Below the pieces are notes generated by a model. It had not been told where the DNA came from, did not search any database, and saw only the letters and a list, made by a program, of their open reading frames with translations. Below, piece by piece: positions 7,989 to 16,480 of a stretch of 64,000 nucleotides of DNA; within the stretch, counting starts at the first letter, position 1, and each line of letters begins with the position of its first letter. Origin of the DNA: Melioribacteraceae bacterium (GTDB lineage Bacteria > Bacteroidota > Ignavibacteria > Ignavibacteriales > Melioribacteraceae); contig JAHBUP010000001.1 of the NCBI GenBank assembly GCA_019638015.1, forward strand, positions 3,256,424 to 3,320,423. The letters run 5' to 3'. Both the position numbers and the translations under genes were made by a program.

Positions 7989-8861
7989 ATGAAAAGAATA
8001 ACCGTTCAATTGGGTTTAATGATCTTATTTGCATTGGTACTTTTATCCTGCAAAAGCGGTGATACAACCGGATTAAATGCTAATCAAGAAATTAAAAGTA
8101 TGACCTTTAATATTAGGTATGGAAGCGCAGATGATGGGTCTAACAGCTGGCAATTCAGAAAAAATTACGTCTTTGAAACTGTTAGAAATAATTCGCCCGA
8201 AATACTTGGTGTACAGGAAGCACTTAAATTTCAGATTGATGAACTTCTTGAAAATTTACCAGAATATAATTTTGTTGGAGTAGGCAGAGATGATGGAATT
8301 GAGAAAGGTGAATTTTCTGCCATTTTATTTAATAAACAAAGATTTATTGTGGACAGCTCCGGTACATTCTGGTTTTCCGATACACCCAAAATACCTGGCT
8401 CCAAAACATGGGGAAATAATTTTACTCGAATCTGTTCATGGGCTGTTCTGTTCGACAAGTTTTTTCAAAAAAAATTACTGGTATGTAATCTCCATTTAGA
8501 CCATGAGTCCCAAATTTCCCGTGAGAAAAGTAGCGTTCAACTTGTGAAATTTACAAAAGATTTTGTTGGTAGAATTCCGGTTTTAGTTATGGGGGATTTC
8601 AACTGCGGCTACAATAATGAAACTATAAAGACGCTCCTTAATAATGGTTTTATTGATACTTATAGAAAGCTGAATGAAATTTCACCTAATGAAGGTACTT
8701 TCAATGGTTTCGAGGGAACTGATACAGGTGAAAAAATTGATTTTATTTTTTCAAATAGATTTTTTGAAACAAAATCTGCAACCATTGTGAAAAAATCATT
8801 TAGTGGTATGTATCCCTCAGATCATTTTCCGGTTACTGCCAAAGTAGAATACACAAAATAA
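7989..8861 (+). CDS. Secreted endonuclease/exonuclease/phosphatase-fold lipoprotein
   Basis: 290 residues starting at ATG 7989, chosen because it opens a clean lipoprotein signal (basic MKR, hydrophobic stretch, LLSC lipobox). An upstream in-frame ATG at 7938 would add a polar extension. The mature part has the EEP fold: MTFNIRYG, GVQEALKFQ (catalytic Glu), HLDHES, MGDFNC and the terminal SDHFPV. Such proteins are DNase I-like phosphodiesterases or phosphatases acting on nucleic acids, phospholipids or sugar phosphates; the substrate is open. It appears to be a single-gene unit. Confidence 0.9.
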   Translation: MKRITVQLGLMILFALVLLSCKSGDTTGLNANQEIKSMTFNIRYGSADDGSNSWQFRKNYVFETVRNNSPEILGVQEALKFQIDELLENLPEYNFVGVGRDDGIEKGEFSAILFNKQRFIVDSSGTFWFSDTPKIPGSKTWGNNFTRICSWAVLFDKFFQKKLLVCNLHLDHESQISREKSSVQLVKFTKDFVGRIPVLVMGDFNCGYNNETIKTLLNNGFIDTYRKLNEISPNEGTFNGFEGTDTGEKIDFIFSNRFFETKSATIVKKSFSGMYPSDHFPVTAKVEYTK

Positions 8862-8862
8862 A

Positions 8863-8887
8863 ATAGGCCGACTCTACATCGACCTAT
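8863..8887. terminator. Possible weak terminator hairpin
   Basis: ATAGGCCGA (8863-8871) pairs with TCGACCTAT (8879-8887) with one mismatch and a 7-base loop. It lies between the converging endonuclease-fold gene and the ferredoxin gene. The flanking tracts are only moderately T/A rich, so termination is uncertain. Confidence 0.4.
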
Positions 8888-8966
8888 AATTTCGAATAAC
8901 ATAATAACTGAATTCTTTAGTTTCAGCTTCGCACTCATTTTCTTATGGAAAGTTGGTTACTAAGAA

Positions 8967-9299
8967 TTATCTTCCTAAACCATCCAGATAATCTTTACGC
9001 TGTAATAATGTATCTTTATCCTCAACGTGTTTTGGATCTGGGACACAGCAATCAACAGGACAAACAGCCGCACATTGGGGTTCATCATGAAAACCAACGC
9101 ATTCCGTACATTTATCCGGAACAATATAGAAAAAATCGCTTGAGTAGAAACCGGTTGCACCCGAAGGAGCTGCATCATCGGCGCCATAAGTTTTATCAGC
9201 AAGTTTCCAGTCTGCTCCACCTTCATATATTGCAGTATTCGGACATTCTGGTTCGCATGCACCACAATTAATGCATTCATCTGTTATCATTATCGCCAT
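8967..9299 (-). CDS. 2[4Fe-4S] ferredoxin
   Basis: 110-residue low-potential electron carrier. The first cluster motif is [13 protein letters not shown] at about residues 10-22. The second is [18 protein letters not shown] with the extended spacing between second and third cysteines typical of YfhL/FdxN-like ferredoxins, plus an extra CC pair (VDCCVPD). A 45-residue insertion lies between the two boxes. AGGAG precedes the ATG. It lies downstream of DUF309 with a 31-base gap. Partner oxidoreductase is not in the window. Confidence 0.93.
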   Translation of the reverse strand: MAIMITDECINCGACEPECPNTAIYEGGADWKLADKTYGADDAAPSGATGFYSSDFFYIVPDKCTECVGFHDEPQCAAVCPVDCCVPDPKHVEDKDTLLQRKDYLDGLGR

Positions 9300-9330
9300 T
9301 GGTTTACTCCTGAATTAGTGAAAATTTATG

Positions 9331-9681
9331 TTAATTAATTTTGGGAATCTTTTTCCAGTATTTTTCGATATTATCATCAAACTCTTTTTTGGTCAACGAA
9401 ACTATTAATTTGTCGACATCCGAAATCAATGCAGTTAAGTTCACTTCATTAAATTTTTCGGGATAACCTATCAATTTTAATTTAGCTTTTTTCAATTGAT
9501 TTAAAGAACCGGTCAAATTTCCGCTTATTAAATGAAAACAAGCAACCGAAACTTGAACTAATCCTTGAAAAAAAAGTTTTTCTTCTTTCTCTGATTCAAT
9601 CCAAATATCTTCAAAAAAATCGTGAGCGTCAAAAAAATTGCCGCTGTTAAATAACTCTATTCCTAATGATATATTCTTCAA
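9331..9681 (-). CDS. DUF309 family protein
   Basis: 116-residue helical protein with the family signature GIELFNSGNFFDAHDFFEDIW near the N-terminus and GLVQVSVACFHL in the middle, the aligned His/Glu residues expected for DUF309. Members are small cytosolic proteins of unknown role. The start appears to be TTG at 9681 because no ATG precedes the signature; no clear SD is seen, so the start is uncertain. It is probably transcribed with the ferredoxin gene downstream. Confidence 0.82.
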   Translation of the reverse strand: MKNISLGIELFNSGNFFDAHDFFEDIWIESEKEEKLFFQGLVQVSVACFHLISGNLTGSLNQLKKAKLKLIGYPEKFNEVNLTALISDVDKLIVSLTKKEFDDNIEKYWKKIPKIN

Positions 9682-9745
9682 AAACTTGTGAAATAATAAT
9701 AAAAGACATTAATAACGTCAAGATAAAAGTACTTGTATGCCATTT

Positions 9746-10492
9746 TTACCAGCTTCCCGAAGAACCACCGCCGCCGAACGAACCACCTCCACCGGAAAAA
9801 CCGCCTCCAAATCCACCTCCACCGCCAAAACCGCCACCCCAAGAACTCCTTCCACCACCTCTTGAACCTGTCATTGAGCTCAAAATTAACCAGGGGAGCA
9901 CATTTCCGAGACCCCCGCCACCCCCTTTACCTTTTCCAAAAAGGGAGAGAATTATAAAAATTAGGATAAATATAAAAACTCCAGGGAACCCACCATCTTC
10001 TTCCTTTGATTTCTTTTTTATTTTATACTCACCCTGTGTTGCTAAAATTATGGCATTTAGACCAGCAGCAATTCCTGCATAATAATTATTTTCTCTGAAA
10101 TGGGGGCGGACTTCATTTCTTAAAATTGAATTTGCCAATGCATCGGGGAGAGCTCCCTCTAATCCATATCCGACCTCAATTCTCATTTTGCGGTCATTTT
10201 TAGCTACAAAAAATAAAACCCCATTGTTATTAGCTTTGGAACCAATATTATTTTTTACCGCAGTTTCGTAGGTAAACATTTCTAGTGAATAGTCATTTAA
10301 TGAACTAATCATTAAAAACACAACCTGGTTAGAAGTGGAGTCATCAAAAGTTTTTAGTGATGAATTAATATTTGAAATTTCTCCACTATTTAATGTGCCA
10401 GTAAAATCATTTGCGTATTGTTTAAGAGTAGGAATTTCAACCTGCGCAAATTGAATTGTAGCGACAAAAAAAAGAATAAAGAATTTTTTCAT
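9746..10492 (-). CDS. TPM-domain membrane protein with glycine-rich tail
   Basis: 248 residues. A signal peptide (KKFFILFFVATIQFAQ) is followed by the TPM (Psb32/MOLO-1) domain at about residues 20-160, with VFLMISS and MRIEVGYGLEGALPDA landmarks. A transmembrane helix lies near residue 175 and the C-terminus is a glycine/serine-rich tail ending GGSSGSW, typical of the family. I prefer ATG 10492; a GTG five codons earlier is in frame. Known TPM proteins have acid phosphatase activity or photosystem repair roles. The gene directly follows lemA, a pairing seen in many bacteria and probably functional at the envelope. Confidence 0.9.
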   Translation of the reverse strand: MKKFFILFFVATIQFAQVEIPTLKQYANDFTGTLNSGEISNINSSLKTFDDSTSNQVVFLMISSLNDYSLEMFTYETAVKNNIGSKANNNGVLFFVAKNDRKMRIEVGYGLEGALPDALANSILRNEVRPHFRENNYYAGIAAGLNAIILATQGEYKIKKKSKEEDGGFPGVFIFILIFIILSLFGKGKGGGGGLGNVLPWLILSSMTGSRGGGRSSWGGGFGGGGGFGGGFSGGGGSFGGGGSSGSW

Positions 10493-10524
10493 GATTATAC
10501 TCTGCACTCGATACTCTCCACTTA

Positions 10525-11130
10525 CTAAAACTGAACTTTTGGGGCTGTATCTGAACCCTCTTGAGCTTTGAAATATTGCTTCTCATTAAATCCGCTGAAG
10601 TTTGCAATTATAACTGCCGGAAACTTTTTGATAACAGTATTATATTGTTGAACGGACTCATTAAATTTCATTCTCTCTACCGTAATGCGATTTTCCGTTC
10701 CTTCCAACTGCTGCTGTAGCTGTAAGAAATTTTCATTTGCTTTAAGTTGGGGATAATTCTCTGATACGACAAGCAGTCTCGATAGAGCACTACTCAATCC
10801 ATCTTGCGCTTGTTGAAATTTCTGGAATGCCTGAGGATCACTTAATTGATCGGCACTTAACTTAATTTGACCAACTTTTGCTCTTGCTTCGGTAACGGCC
10901 GTAAAAGTTTCTTTTTCAAAATCGGCTACTCCTTTCACAGTAGCAACCAAATTTGGAATTAAATCAGCGCGACGCTGATAAACATTTTCAACCTGACTCC
11001 AGGATTTATTTACATTTTCATTTAATCCAACTAGATTGTTATAGATACCAACACCCCAGCTAATTATAATAATGGCGATTACAACAACAACACCGAAAAT
11101 TCCTAAACCAATTAGTAATCCTTTTTTCAT
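10525..11130 (-). CDS. lemA: LemA family protein
   Basis: 201 residues with an N-terminal membrane anchor (about 5-25) and a long helical-bundle domain. The signatures VNKSWSQVENVYQRRADLIPNLV and the later RFNE-like MKFNESVQQYNT identify LemA. The topology predicts most of the protein outside the cytoplasm. SD GGAGG precedes ATG. It heads a two-gene unit with the TPM protein. The role is unknown beyond an envelope association. Confidence 0.93.
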   Translation of the reverse strand: MKKGLLIGLGIFGVVVVIAIIIISWGVGIYNNLVGLNENVNKSWSQVENVYQRRADLIPNLVATVKGVADFEKETFTAVTEARAKVGQIKLSADQLSDPQAFQKFQQAQDGLSSALSRLLVVSENYPQLKANENFLQLQQQLEGTENRITVERMKFNESVQQYNTVIKKFPAVIIANFSGFNEKQYFKAQEGSDTAPKVQF

Positions 11131-11163
11131 TGTGCCTCCAAGTTATAAACTTAATAATGTTAC

Positions 11164-12525
11164 TTAATTTGTTAAACTTCTCATTGGAGCCGGTATTTTA
11201 CCACCCCGACCAACAAAATTAGCACTACTTAAACTTCTTATTTCCATTATTGGAGCCTTACCTAATAAACCTCCGTAATCAACAAAATCTCCAACTTTTT
11301 TCCCATAGGCAGGGATAATCCTCACAGCTGTAGTTTTATCATTAATAATTCCAATAGCGGCTTCATCCGCAATAATTCCCGCGATTGTTGAATCTGGAGT
11401 ATCGCCTGGAACGGCAATCATATCTAATCCAACCGAACAAACGGCAGTCATAGCTTCCAATTTTTCTAATGTTAAATTTCCTGCTTGTACTGCTCTAATC
11501 ATTCCCATATCCTCGCTAACAGGGATGAATGCACCACTCATACCGCCAACCGATGTACTAGCCATTAATCCGGCTTTTTTCACAGAATCATTTAGCATCG
11601 CCAGAGCCGCAGTGGTTCCGGGCGCACCAACATCTTCAACTCCCATTGCTTTTAATATATCAGCAATACTATCCCCTTCAGCCGGTGTTGGGGCAAGAGA
11701 AATATCCACTATTCCGAAAGGAATCCCATGCCTTTCTGCAACTTTTCGTCCAAGCAGTTCCCCGGCTCGCGTAATTTTAAATATCGTTTTTTTGATTGCT
11801 TCTGCTAAGTGTTGTAAATCGGCTTTACCGGCCTCTTTTATAGCATCGAGAACAACCCCAGGACCACTAATGCCCACATTGAGTACAATTTCCGGTTCTG
11901 AAATTCCATGAAACGCTCCAGCCACAAATGGATTATCTTCAACAGCATTTGCAAAGACAACTAATTTTGCACAACCAATTGAATCTTTTTCTTTTGTTTT
12001 TTCTGCGGTGAGCTTAATTGCGGATGCCATCAGGTTAATTGCGTCCATATTAATTCCGGCTTTTGTGGAAGCAATATTTACGCTAGAGCATACTCTCTTG
12101 GTTTCCGATAATGCGAAGGGAATAGATTCAATTAGTGCTCTTTCTCCAATTGTCATACCTTTTTGCACTAAAGCTGAATAACCAGCAATGTAATCTATGC
12201 CAATCTCATCGGCGGCTTTATCAAGAATTTTTGCAATCTCTACAAATTCTTCAACACCATATGCATCAAAGGGAATTGAAATTGGGGTAACAGAAACTCT
12301 TTTATTTGCTATTGCAATTCCGTATCGGGATTCCATTTCTTTGGCATACACCACATGATTTTTAGCGTGTTTTAATATCTTATCATAAACCTTCTGCTTT
12401 GCTACATTGATGTTACGGTCAAAACAATCTCGTAAACTAATACCCATAGTTACAGTTCTTATATCGAAGTGTTCTATTTCGGTCATCCGTATTGTTTCAA
12501 GTATCTCTTCAAAGTTGTATTGCAT
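11164..12525 (-). CDS. UPF0210/DUF711 family protein
   Basis: 453 residues, full length for UPF0210 (PFL-like DUF711), a cytosolic family distantly related to pyruvate formate-lyase/ribonucleotide-reductase folds. Long conserved blocks are visible, including [31 protein letters not shown] and [19 protein letters not shown]. No reaction has been established for the family. GAGGAAG precedes the ATG. It lies 69 bases after its habitual partner, the UPF0237 ACT-domain protein, consistent with a conserved two-gene module. Confidence 0.92.
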   Translation of the reverse strand: MQYNFEEILETIRMTEIEHFDIRTVTMGISLRDCFDRNINVAKQKVYDKILKHAKNHVVYAKEMESRYGIAIANKRVSVTPISIPFDAYGVEEFVEIAKILDKAADEIGIDYIAGYSALVQKGMTIGERALIESIPFALSETKRVCSSVNIASTKAGINMDAINLMASAIKLTAEKTKEKDSIGCAKLVVFANAVEDNPFVAGAFHGISEPEIVLNVGISGPGVVLDAIKEAGKADLQHLAEAIKKTIFKITRAGELLGRKVAERHGIPFGIVDISLAPTPAEGDSIADILKAMGVEDVGAPGTTAALAMLNDSVKKAGLMASTSVGGMSGAFIPVSEDMGMIRAVQAGNLTLEKLEAMTAVCSVGLDMIAVPGDTPDSTIAGIIADEAAIGIINDKTTAVRIIPAYGKKVGDFVDYGGLLGKAPIMEIRSLSSANFVGRGGKIPAPMRSLTN

Positions 12526-12593
12526 TCTTCCTCATAAGTGGTAAAAAGTGAAAACCATATATTTAGGTTTAATTTTATTTTTGATATTTAATA

Positions 12594-13022
12594 TTAGATT
12601 CTATGCATGTAACGGAAAACATCTTCGTGTTGTAAATATATTTTTATTTTCAAGTCTTGAGCTACAATGTTCAAAGATTCTTGAACTTCTTTTAAATCTT
12701 TATTTGAGCCAGTTATATCAATTATCATAATCATTGTGAAGAAATCTCCCATAATTTTTTGGCTAAGATCTTGAATATCACAATTGTATTCACTTAAAGC
12801 TTTAGTAACAGCGGCTACCACTCCCGGTTTGTTTAGCCCGAATGAAGTTAAAATTACTCTGCCAGATGTAGTTCCCTGTTCATAAAATTTAATATTTTCC
12901 CCAGCCATTGATTCAATTTTTTTTCTAACTGCTTCTTTTACCTCTGCCGGGTTTGTATTACTGCCCAGTTGACTGATTGTTTCAAACGTAATTTTTCTTA
13001 TTTCATCTTCGCTTATTTTCAA
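12594..13022 (-). CDS. ACT-domain protein (UPF0237)
   Basis: 142 residues. The C-terminal ~90 form an ACT domain (RVILTSFGLNKPGVVAAVTKAL onward, with DIQDLSQKIMGDFFTMIM), the UPF0237 type. The N-terminal 45 residues are a helical extension not found in the shortest homologues. ACT domains usually bind amino acids. The start is TTG at 13022, overlapping the preceding TPR-protein stop as TTGA. Its stable neighbour downstream is UPF0210, suggesting regulation or partnership with that protein. Confidence 0.88.
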   Translation of the reverse strand: MKISEDEIRKITFETISQLGSNTNPAEVKEAVRKKIESMAGENIKFYEQGTTSGRVILTSFGLNKPGVVAAVTKALSEYNCDIQDLSQKIMGDFFTMIMIIDITGSNKDLKEVQESLNIVAQDLKIKIYLQHEDVFRYMHRI

Positions 13023-13858
13023 GGTTTTAGACCCTTATATTCTTTCTGTAGATAAGTTAAAGTTTTGTTACTGATATTAATATTTTTTTGGACGGCTTCC
13101 TCTTCCGCCGCTTGAACAGATCCCCGATAAAACCGGAGAAATAGTAATTCGCCGGTTACTATTCCGTCAAAGACTCTTTTTTCAGCAAACGAATTGATAG
13201 TTAAATATCCACTTGCCGCATTCCAAGAAAGTGAAAGCAAGCCTTGCAGAAAATTGCCCGTATAAATTAAACCTGAACCGGGCAAAATATAAGAAATTAC
13301 CTTAGCAAAAGTAACCGAAACTTTTGAACGATTTGTTCGCTCGGATAATAGTTTAAGTTCATGGTAAGGGTTTATTTTATCAAAATTTAATGCGGCATTT
13401 TTCCAGTCATCTTCAAAAATATAAACCCAGCCTCGCCAATAGTTAATTTCATTTTTCCTAAACCTATATTTCTCATTACTTTCAATTTCACTCAATATTG
13501 CAAATGCTTGAGATGCTGTTTTTCTTAAAATGTTTACTCTCACTAAATTTATTTTAGTTAAAAATAATTTTTCATCGTCAACTGTTTCCTTTTCAGCGAG
13601 TCGATAATATTTTATAGCTTCTTCAAAATGGGCTCCAGCTTTGTAACATTCTGCGATTCTTTCAAAAATTTCATAATTCCTAGTCTTTGCTGCATCAAAG
13701 AAGAGATAACGTTTATACTCGGTAATAGCCTCAAAATATTTTGATTCAGAGAAAAGTTTTTCGGCTCTGTCAAATTGATCTTCTATTTCATTCTGTGGTT
13801 TAACCATGAATATTGGCAACAAAAGGAGAATCAAAACTATATTGCATTTATTAATCAT
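13019..13858 (-). CDS. TPR protein with PGSGLIYTG C-terminal domain (paralogue 1)
   Basis: 279 residues with an N-terminal signal or anchor (IVLILLLLPIFMVKPQ). TPR-like helices (AEKLFSESKYFEAITEYKRYL and more) span about residues 28-175. The C-terminal domain opens with LPGSGLIYTGNFLQG near residue 193 and has hydrophobic segments. That last domain aligns along its length with the next gene upstream, so the two arose by tandem duplication. The ATG overlaps the upstream stop (ATGA). The P-G-x-G-x-I-Y-x-G motif resembles DUF5683/TM2-like membrane domains. Function unknown; the YidD-like neighbour suggests an envelope assembly role. Confidence 0.8.
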   Translation of the reverse strand: MINKCNIVLILLLLPIFMVKPQNEIEDQFDRAEKLFSESKYFEAITEYKRYLFFDAAKTRNYEIFERIAECYKAGAHFEEAIKYYRLAEKETVDDEKLFLTKINLVRVNILRKTASQAFAILSEIESNEKYRFRKNEINYWRGWVYIFEDDWKNAALNFDKINPYHELKLLSERTNRSKVSVTFAKVISYILPGSGLIYTGNFLQGLLSLSWNAASGYLTINSFAEKRVFDGIVTGELLFLRFYRGSVQAAEEEAVQKNINISNKTLTYLQKEYKGLKP

Positions 13859-14727
13859 TTCAGCTCCGAAAAACCAATCTTTGGCAAAAAGTAATTATTC
13901 TGCTCAAAAAAGGATTTGATTTCAGAATCGAGGTTAAACCTAATTTGAGCGTTATAAATTGAGGCAGATGCGGCGGAGCCATAAATATTACCCGCATAAA
14001 ATAATGAAGTCAACCCAGTAAATAGCCAACCTCTAAATTCGTGTTTTGCTTTAAAATTACTTACCGCTAAATAAGTTAATAATGCTGTAGTTATCAAAGT
14101 TGTAACACCATCAGAAACCTCACCGGTATAAATTTTACCTGCACCGGGAATAAATGCAGAATAGAGTGCCGCAGAGGTTTTGCTTTTCAATTTCGGGTTC
14201 TTCGCTCTCATGTAAAAATTAGAAAGGGTTGAGTGAACCGATTCCGGGAATGGCTCAAATAATTGCGTAGTGTCAGCATTCACAAAATTATTGGAATATA
14301 TTTGAGATAAACTTGCGATAGTGTTTATCTCATTTCTAAATTTATTTGAGTGGTAAAGTTGGGTTTGGTTGTCATCAATTATTTGTGAATACTTCTGCAT
14401 AAAAAAAAGTGTTTTGAAGTAAAATAGTTTGGAGTTATCCTCTAAAGTTCTACTAAAAAATAGTGATTTAAAGTTTACCGCTGATTCTTCAAATCTGCCA
14501 ATTCTATATAACGATTCAGCTATTTTAAATCTTATTGTATCATTATCGTTTTTTTTCAATACCTCTGTAAATTCATCAATCGCACGAAGGTAATCTTTAT
14601 CTGCGAAAAGAGATTCGCCGAATTTTAGCCGATTCTCTGTAGAAAAAATCTGCTGAGCATTGGATTGTGAAAAACACAACAATCCTATGATTAGAAATGA
14701 TAGCATTAACCCACTTTTTAGTAACAA
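13855..14727 (-). CDS. TPR protein with PGAGKIYTG C-terminal domain (paralogue 2)
   Basis: 290 residues. A signal peptide (SFLIIGLLCFSQSNAQQ) precedes TPR helices (LFADKDYLRAIDEFTEVLKK, LYRIGRFEESAVNFKSLFF). The C-terminal domain begins FIPGAGKIYTG near residue 193 and ends with AASASIYNAQIRF. It is a diverged paralogue of the following gene, with the key motif at almost the same residue number. TTG at 14727 is taken as start because it supplies a basic residue to the signal peptide and sits next to the yidD-like stop; an internal ATG at 14706 is possible. Confidence 0.78.
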   Translation of the reverse strand: MLLKSGLMLSFLIIGLLCFSQSNAQQIFSTENRLKFGESLFADKDYLRAIDEFTEVLKKNDNDTIRFKIAESLYRIGRFEESAVNFKSLFFSRTLEDNSKLFYFKTLFFMQKYSQIIDDNQTQLYHSNKFRNEINTIASLSQIYSNNFVNADTTQLFEPFPESVHSTLSNFYMRAKNPKLKSKTSAALYSAFIPGAGKIYTGEVSDGVTTLITTALLTYLAVSNFKAKHEFRGWLFTGLTSLFYAGNIYGSAASASIYNAQIRFNLDSEIKSFFEQNNYFLPKIGFSELK

Positions 14728-14728
14728 T

Positions 14729-15172
14729 TTAATTTCCGAATGGTGTGATTTTTATATTACGCAAATTTAAGGCATAATTGTGTGAAGGGTCAAAATATTT
14801 TCCTTTGGGTATTCTAAAGTACCTTTCCACTTTTTTGAATGGATTTAAATCTCGCGTAAACCTATCGGCAAACATTAATGAACCTGTAAAAATATTGCTT
14901 TGACCCACGCTCTCAATAAAGAAATGGGAACAGCTTGGGTAAAATGGACAATTATCCCCATCGAGATCGGAAATTGTATATTGATAGATACTTCTTAAAC
15001 CCGATAAAATTTTAATCCCCAAAGATTTTTGGGAAGATTTGTCTGACTCTGTTTGTTCATCAATTTGGGAACTACTTTTTATTGCGTAATTAATTTCCTT
15101 CGCTTCCCATTTTTTCCAATCGGTTTGAGAATACAATTGATAAAAAGAGAACATCACTAAACAAAAAATCAT
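14729..15172 (-). CDS. Exported YidD-like protein
   Basis: About 147 residues. The core DNCPFYPSCSHFFIESV (about residues 76-92) and the preceding SIYQYTISD segment match YidD (DUF37), the small protein that assists YidC-mediated membrane insertion. Unlike ordinary 70-90-residue cytoplasmic YidD, this one has a hydrophobic signal-like N-terminus ending YSQ, a polar linker of about 40 residues, and a C-terminal extension. ATG 15172 overlaps the acyl-CoA dehydrogenase stop (TGATG); TTG at 15175 is an alternative. Two PGxGxIYTG proteins follow without gaps. Confidence 0.8.
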   Translation of the reverse strand: MIFCLVMFSFYQLYSQTDWKKWEAKEINYAIKSSSQIDEQTESDKSSQKSLGIKILSGLRSIYQYTISDLDGDNCPFYPSCSHFFIESVGQSNIFTGSLMFADRFTRDLNPFKKVERYFRIPKGKYFDPSHNYALNLRNIKITPFGN

Positions 15173-16314
15173 CAATCTTTTAATAATTCCCTCGCGATCA
15201 CAATTCTTTGGATTTCCGAAGTACCTTCATAAATTTCTGTGATTTTGGAATCACGCAAATACCTTTCAACAAGATATTCGCGCACGTAACCATAGCCGCC
15301 ATGAATTTGAATGGCGTCGAGCGCGCATTCAACCGAAATTTTGGAGGCATAGACTTTTGCCATAGCTGCTTCTTTTATATATGGTCTTCCTGCATCCTTT
15401 AGCGCTGCAGCCTGAAGTGTTAATAATTTTGCGGCTTCAATTTTGGTAGACATATCTGCCAATTTAAACTGTATTGCCTGATGATTGGCAATTTCAGTTC
15501 CAAAAGCTTTTCGGCTTTTTGCATATTTTACTGAAGCATCCAGAGCGCCTTCAGCAATACCCACAGCTTGTGATGCAATTCCAATTCTACCGCCATTCAA
15601 AGTTTGCATCGCAAATTTAAACCCCTTGCCAATTTCCCAAACTATATTTTCTTCGGGTACTTTACAGTTTTCAAACATTAAAGAGGAAGTATCACTGCTT
15701 CGAATTCCAAGTTTATCCTCCTTTGCCCCATGTGTAAATCCTTCGGTTCCTTTTTCAACTAAAAAAGTAGTAATACCATTATGCCCCTTTTCTTTATCGG
15801 ACTGAGCAAAAACGAGGTAATAATCGGCATTGATACCGTTTGTGATCCAGTTTTTAATTCCATTGATAACCCACTTCCCATCTTCCAGATAGGCAGTCGT
15901 GTGCTGCTTAGTAGCGTCACTTCCCGCCTCCGGTTCTGATAAGGCAAAAGCCCCTAATTTACTTCCGTCGGCTAGCGGTACCAGATATTTTTGTTTTATA
16001 AATTCAGAACCATATTTATCTAAGCCGTAACAAACCAGTGAATTGTTTACAGACATAATAACACCAATACTGGCATCTACTTTAGAAATTTCAATCATAG
16101 CCAGCACATAGCTTACAGTATCGAGTCCGGCGCCTCCATATTCGGTAGGCACCATCATTCCCATAAAACCAAGCTCACCAACCTTTTTGATAATTTCAGT
16201 AGGGAATATGGAATTTTTATCTCTTTCGATAGACGTTGGCGCAATTTCATTTTCGGCAAATTCCTTTGCCATATTTTGAATCATCAATTGATCATTGGTG
16301 ATTTCAAAGTTCAT
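15172..16314 (-). CDS. Acyl-CoA dehydrogenase (short-chain type)
   Basis: 380-residue flavoprotein that oxidises acyl-CoA to enoyl-CoA and passes electrons to ETF. The FAD/substrate signatures AFALSEPEAGSDA (about residue 122) and the C-terminal QIHGGYGYVREYLVERYLRD are present, and the catalytic glutamate is in ITEIYEGTSEIQR near residue 363, as in butyryl-CoA dehydrogenases. I take ATG 16314 because GAGG sits five bases upstream; GTG two codons earlier is in frame. It heads the operon that continues through the YidD-like gene; no other beta-oxidation gene is adjacent. Confidence 0.95.
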   Translation of the reverse strand: MNFEITNDQLMIQNMAKEFAENEIAPTSIERDKNSIFPTEIIKKVGELGFMGMMVPTEYGGAGLDTVSYVLAMIEISKVDASIGVIMSVNNSLVCYGLDKYGSEFIKQKYLVPLADGSKLGAFALSEPEAGSDATKQHTTAYLEDGKWVINGIKNWITNGINADYYLVFAQSDKEKGHNGITTFLVEKGTEGFTHGAKEDKLGIRSSDTSSLMFENCKVPEENIVWEIGKGFKFAMQTLNGGRIGIASQAVGIAEGALDASVKYAKSRKAFGTEIANHQAIQFKLADMSTKIEAAKLLTLQAAALKDAGRPYIKEAAMAKVYASKISVECALDAIQIHGGYGYVREYLVERYLRDSKITEIYEGTSEIQRIVIARELLKD

Positions 16315-16480
16315 GTACACCTCACTTTTGGTGGTGCGATAATAACTAAACTTACTAAAGCATTATTTAATATCAAAAGAGATTTTGAGTCATTTTTAGA
16401 TATCATGAATGACATAATCAACTTAAATAATTTTGTTAAATTTGAGCCGACAAATTACAAAGTAAGCGGATAGGAATTGT

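Noticed and set aside
8945..9271. Plus-strand 108-codon frame
   Set aside because: Shadow of the ferredoxin gene on the other strand, whose cysteine motifs are unmistakable.
9666..10082. Proline-rich 138-codon plus-strand frame
   Set aside because: It is the reverse strand of the glycine-rich tail of the TPM-domain gene, which has clear homology; a proline-rich mirror is expected.
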